From the NCBI RefSeq assembly GCF_002094855.1, contig NZ_ARYN01000003.1:225254-289253 (forward strand): 64,000 nucleotides of DNA. The letters are read 5' to 3'. This stretch comes from Zunongwangia atlantica 22II14-10F7 (GTDB lineage: Bacteria; Bacteroidota; Bacteroidia; Flavobacteriales; Flavobacteriaceae). Made by a program: the position numbers and the translations under genes. Numbering within the stretch: position 1 is the first letter of the stretch; each line of letters starts with the position of its first letter. Below are positions 62,561 through 64,000 of this stretch, in pieces. The notes beneath the pieces were generated by a model. The model was given only the letters and a program-made list of their open reading frames with translations. It was not told the origin of the DNA and did not search any database.

Positions 62561-62839
62561 ATGGACAAGTTTAAATTAGAAGAAAAACTCGACAGGATTG
62601 AAAACCTCCTTTTGGGTGTAAAGAAAGTACTGACCTTTGATGAGGCCTGTGATTATACAGGAATTTCTAAAAACTACCTGTATAAACTTACCGCCTCTGG
62701 TGCTATTCCACATAGTAAGCCTAATGGAAAGCGCATCTTTTTTGATATCCATAAGCTTAATTCCTGGCTTCTTCAAAATGAACGGGTGACCAAAGAAGAT
62801 CTTAATACTCCCGTAGTAGACCAGCTGCTGGATCAATAA
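62561..62839 (+). CDS. Excisionase-type helix-turn-helix protein
   Basis: The 92-residue protein has an N-terminal coiled segment (1-20, KLEEKLDRIENLLLGVK) and a MerR/excisionase-like winged HTH (about 23-72), with TFDEACDYTGISKNYLYKLTASGAIPHSKPNGKRIFFD. The pattern GAIPHSKPNGKRIFFD is the usual wing of element-encoded HTH proteins. It probably regulates excision or replication of the element. It lies 54 bp before the primase-helicase gene in the same orientation, a gene pair common on Bacteroidota integrative elements. Confidence 0.85.
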   Translation: MDKFKLEEKLDRIENLLLGVKKVLTFDEACDYTGISKNYLYKLTASGAIPHSKPNGKRIFFDIHKLNSWLLQNERVTKEDLNTPVVDQLLDQ

Positions 62840-62893
62840 GCACATTCTTTTCATCTTTTAACCTGCTGTATTCTCAGCACAAATTCATCTATT

Positions 62894-64000
62894 ATGAATA
62901 GTATACCATATTTAAGGGTAGGGACTTCGTATTATAAAAAAGTCAAAGCACCTACCATTGCCGGGCATTTCCATGAGCTTTTGCTTCCCTGGAGTGTTGA
63001 GACCATTCGACAGGATCATGGAAAATCATACCTGAGTAAAATTGCAAAATATGATGGGTTTACCTGTATTCCTGATCACCTGAATTTTAAACCGGTCTAT
63101 CATAATTTCTACAATATCTATTCCCCCTTAAGTAATATTCCTATACAGGGCGAATTAGGTTTTAGCCTGAATTTTGTTAGGCATATTTTTGGGTCGCATT
63201 TCGAATTAGGATTGGACTATCTGCAACTATTATATACCAAACCGGTGCAAACCTTACCGATCCTTTGTTTGGTATCTAAAGAACGTTCCACCGGGAAAAG
63301 TACCTTTTTGAAATGGCTGAAAAGCATCTTTGAAAATAACATGACCTATCTGACCAATGATAGTTTTAGTAGTCAGTTTAATGCGGATTGGGCGAATAAG
63401 CTACTGATCTGTATTGATGAAGTGCTTTTCAACAAAGAAGAATTGACCGAGCGCATCAAATACCTGAGTACCACCAACATTAATAAGTTGGAGGCTAAAG
63501 GGAAGGATAAACGGGAAGTGGAATTCTTTGGAAAGTTTATCCTATGCAGTAATAATGAGGATAACTTTATCAAGATTGATGGTAATGAAACCCGGTTTTG
63601 GGTGCTTAAAGTGCCTAAAATTACAGCTGAAGAAACGGATTATCTCTATCATCTTAACCGGGAAGTTCCGGCCTTTCTTCATTTTTTAAAACACCGTCAA
63701 TTGCATTCCAAACATCTCACCAGGATGTGGTTTCATCATTCTCAGTTAAAAACGCCAGCCTTAAAAAAATTGCTTGCCAATAATCGTAACCGGGTAGAAA
63801 AAGAACTGGCCACCATTTTACTAATGGGTATGGATCATTTTAATATCGATGACATTCAACTCTGCCCGATTGATGCATTACAATTACTGAACCGGACACG
63901 GATTAAAACGGATCTTACCCAGCTTAGAAGACTACTGAAGAATTCTTGGAAATTGGAGAATCAAAAGAATACGCTTTGCTATCAAAGATTGGTATGGTGG
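62894..64000 (+). CDS. Plasmid/phage-type primase-helicase (partial, runs off the window)
   Basis: The frame is open for 369 codons from the ATG at 62894 to the last base without a stop. The ATPase core has the Walker A-like SKERSTGKSTFL (about 134-145), where the usual first glycine is serine, and a Walker B LLICIDEVLF (about 171-180). A sensor-like FILCSNNEDNF (about 215-225) and an arginine-bearing GNETRFWVLKV follow. This matches the DUF5906/D5-like helicase group that initiates replication of mobile elements. The N-terminal 80 residues lack a clear primase domain. The rest of the protein is beyond the window. Confidence 0.82.
   Translation, partial: MNSIPYLRVGTSYYKKVKAPTIAGHFHELLLPWSVETIRQDHGKSYLSKIAKYDGFTCIPDHLNFKPVYHNFYNIYSPLSNIPIQGELGFSLNFVRHIFGSHFELGLDYLQLLYTKPVQTLPILCLVSKERSTGKSTFLKWLKSIFENNMTYLTNDSFSSQFNADWANKLLICIDEVLFNKEELTERIKYLSTTNINKLEAKGKDKREVEFFGKFILCSNNEDNFIKIDGNETRFWVLKVPKITAEETDYLYHLNREVPAFLHFLKHRQLHSKHLTRMWFHHSQLKTPALKKLLANNRNRVEKELATILLMGMDHFNIDDIQLCPIDALQLLNRTRIKTDLTQLRRLLKNSWKLENQKNTLCYQRLVWW

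Larger units (their letters stand above)
60921..64000. mobile_element. One end of an integrated mobile element (ICE or satellite), right end outside the window
   Basis: The region starts at the tRNA 3' fragment and continues to the window edge. It contains a Fic protein, two palindromic operator candidates, an excisionase-like HTH gene and a primase-helicase of the kind used by plasmids, phages and integrative elements. No integrase is in view; it would be expected beyond 64000. There the complete tRNA gene should also lie, on the minus strand, because the 3' scrap remains on the left. Confidence 0.6.

Noticed and set aside
1..64000. CRISPR array
   Set aside because: No set of regularly spaced identical repeats was seen, and no cas-like protein is encoded.

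Overview
The window is chromosomal DNA of an AT-rich marine-type Bacteroidota, most likely a member of the Flavobacteriaceae in the Gramella/Zunongwangia/Salegentibacter neighbourhood. This rests on two SusC/SusD pairs, a hybrid two-component regulator, FecI/FecR-type sigma/anti-sigma pairs joined to TonB receptors, many short lipoprotein signals ending in SC, and weak ribosome binding sites. The genus is inferred from general gene content, not measured.

Bases 1-11,000 are housekeeping and stress functions: the tail of a flavin monooxygenase, a tandem universal stress protein, a YihY/BrkB membrane protein, a small operon of a TIGR03643 protein, a LOV-like PAS protein and an acyl-CoA thioesterase interrupted by an amber codon, a propeller-like lipoprotein, a short-chain dehydrogenase, a type-B carboxylesterase, an LTxxQ-type periplasmic protein, a Fur-family repressor and a fused DhaK-DhaL dihydroxyacetone kinase.

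Bases 11,101-33,198 are one polysaccharide utilization locus. A leftward series encodes SusC, SusD, a DUF3823 lipoprotein, GH43, a clan GH-A hydrolase, aldose 1-epimerase, a DUF4965/glutaminase-A-like protein, GH127, GH2 and, behind a terminator, a second GH43. The divergent 1328-residue hybrid sensor is its likely regulator. GH127 plus two GH43 enzymes suggests an arabinose-containing glycan. The sensor would detect a released oligosaccharide in the periplasm, SusCD would import it, and the lipoprotein enzymes would trim it.

Bases 33,315-39,246 are a complete tripartite RND efflux operon (TolC, AcrB and AcrA types). A solitary SF1 helicase with a C-terminal nuclease-like domain follows. Bases 42,577-47,695 are an ECF sigma, a small unknown protein, FecR, a TonB receptor and a DUF4249 lipoprotein, with overlapping or very close junctions. 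Next come an Lrp regulator divergent from a MetE-like methyltransferase, a nitroreductase, a pirin and a GNAT protein.

Bases 51,872-60,724 are a second SusCD system without glycosidases. It has an ECF sigma, a FecR anti-sigma split by a frame change, an STN-containing SusC, SusD and a purple-acid-phosphatase-like lipoprotein. This suggests uptake of a phosphorylated organic substrate.

From about 60,921 to the right edge lies one end of an integrated mobile element. The end is marked by the displaced 3' end of a tRNA gene (Asp-like) and its terminator. The element carries an autoinhibited Fic protein with palindromic operator candidates, an excisionase-type HTH protein and a primase-helicase that runs off the window. 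No CRISPR array, rRNA or complete tRNA gene was seen.
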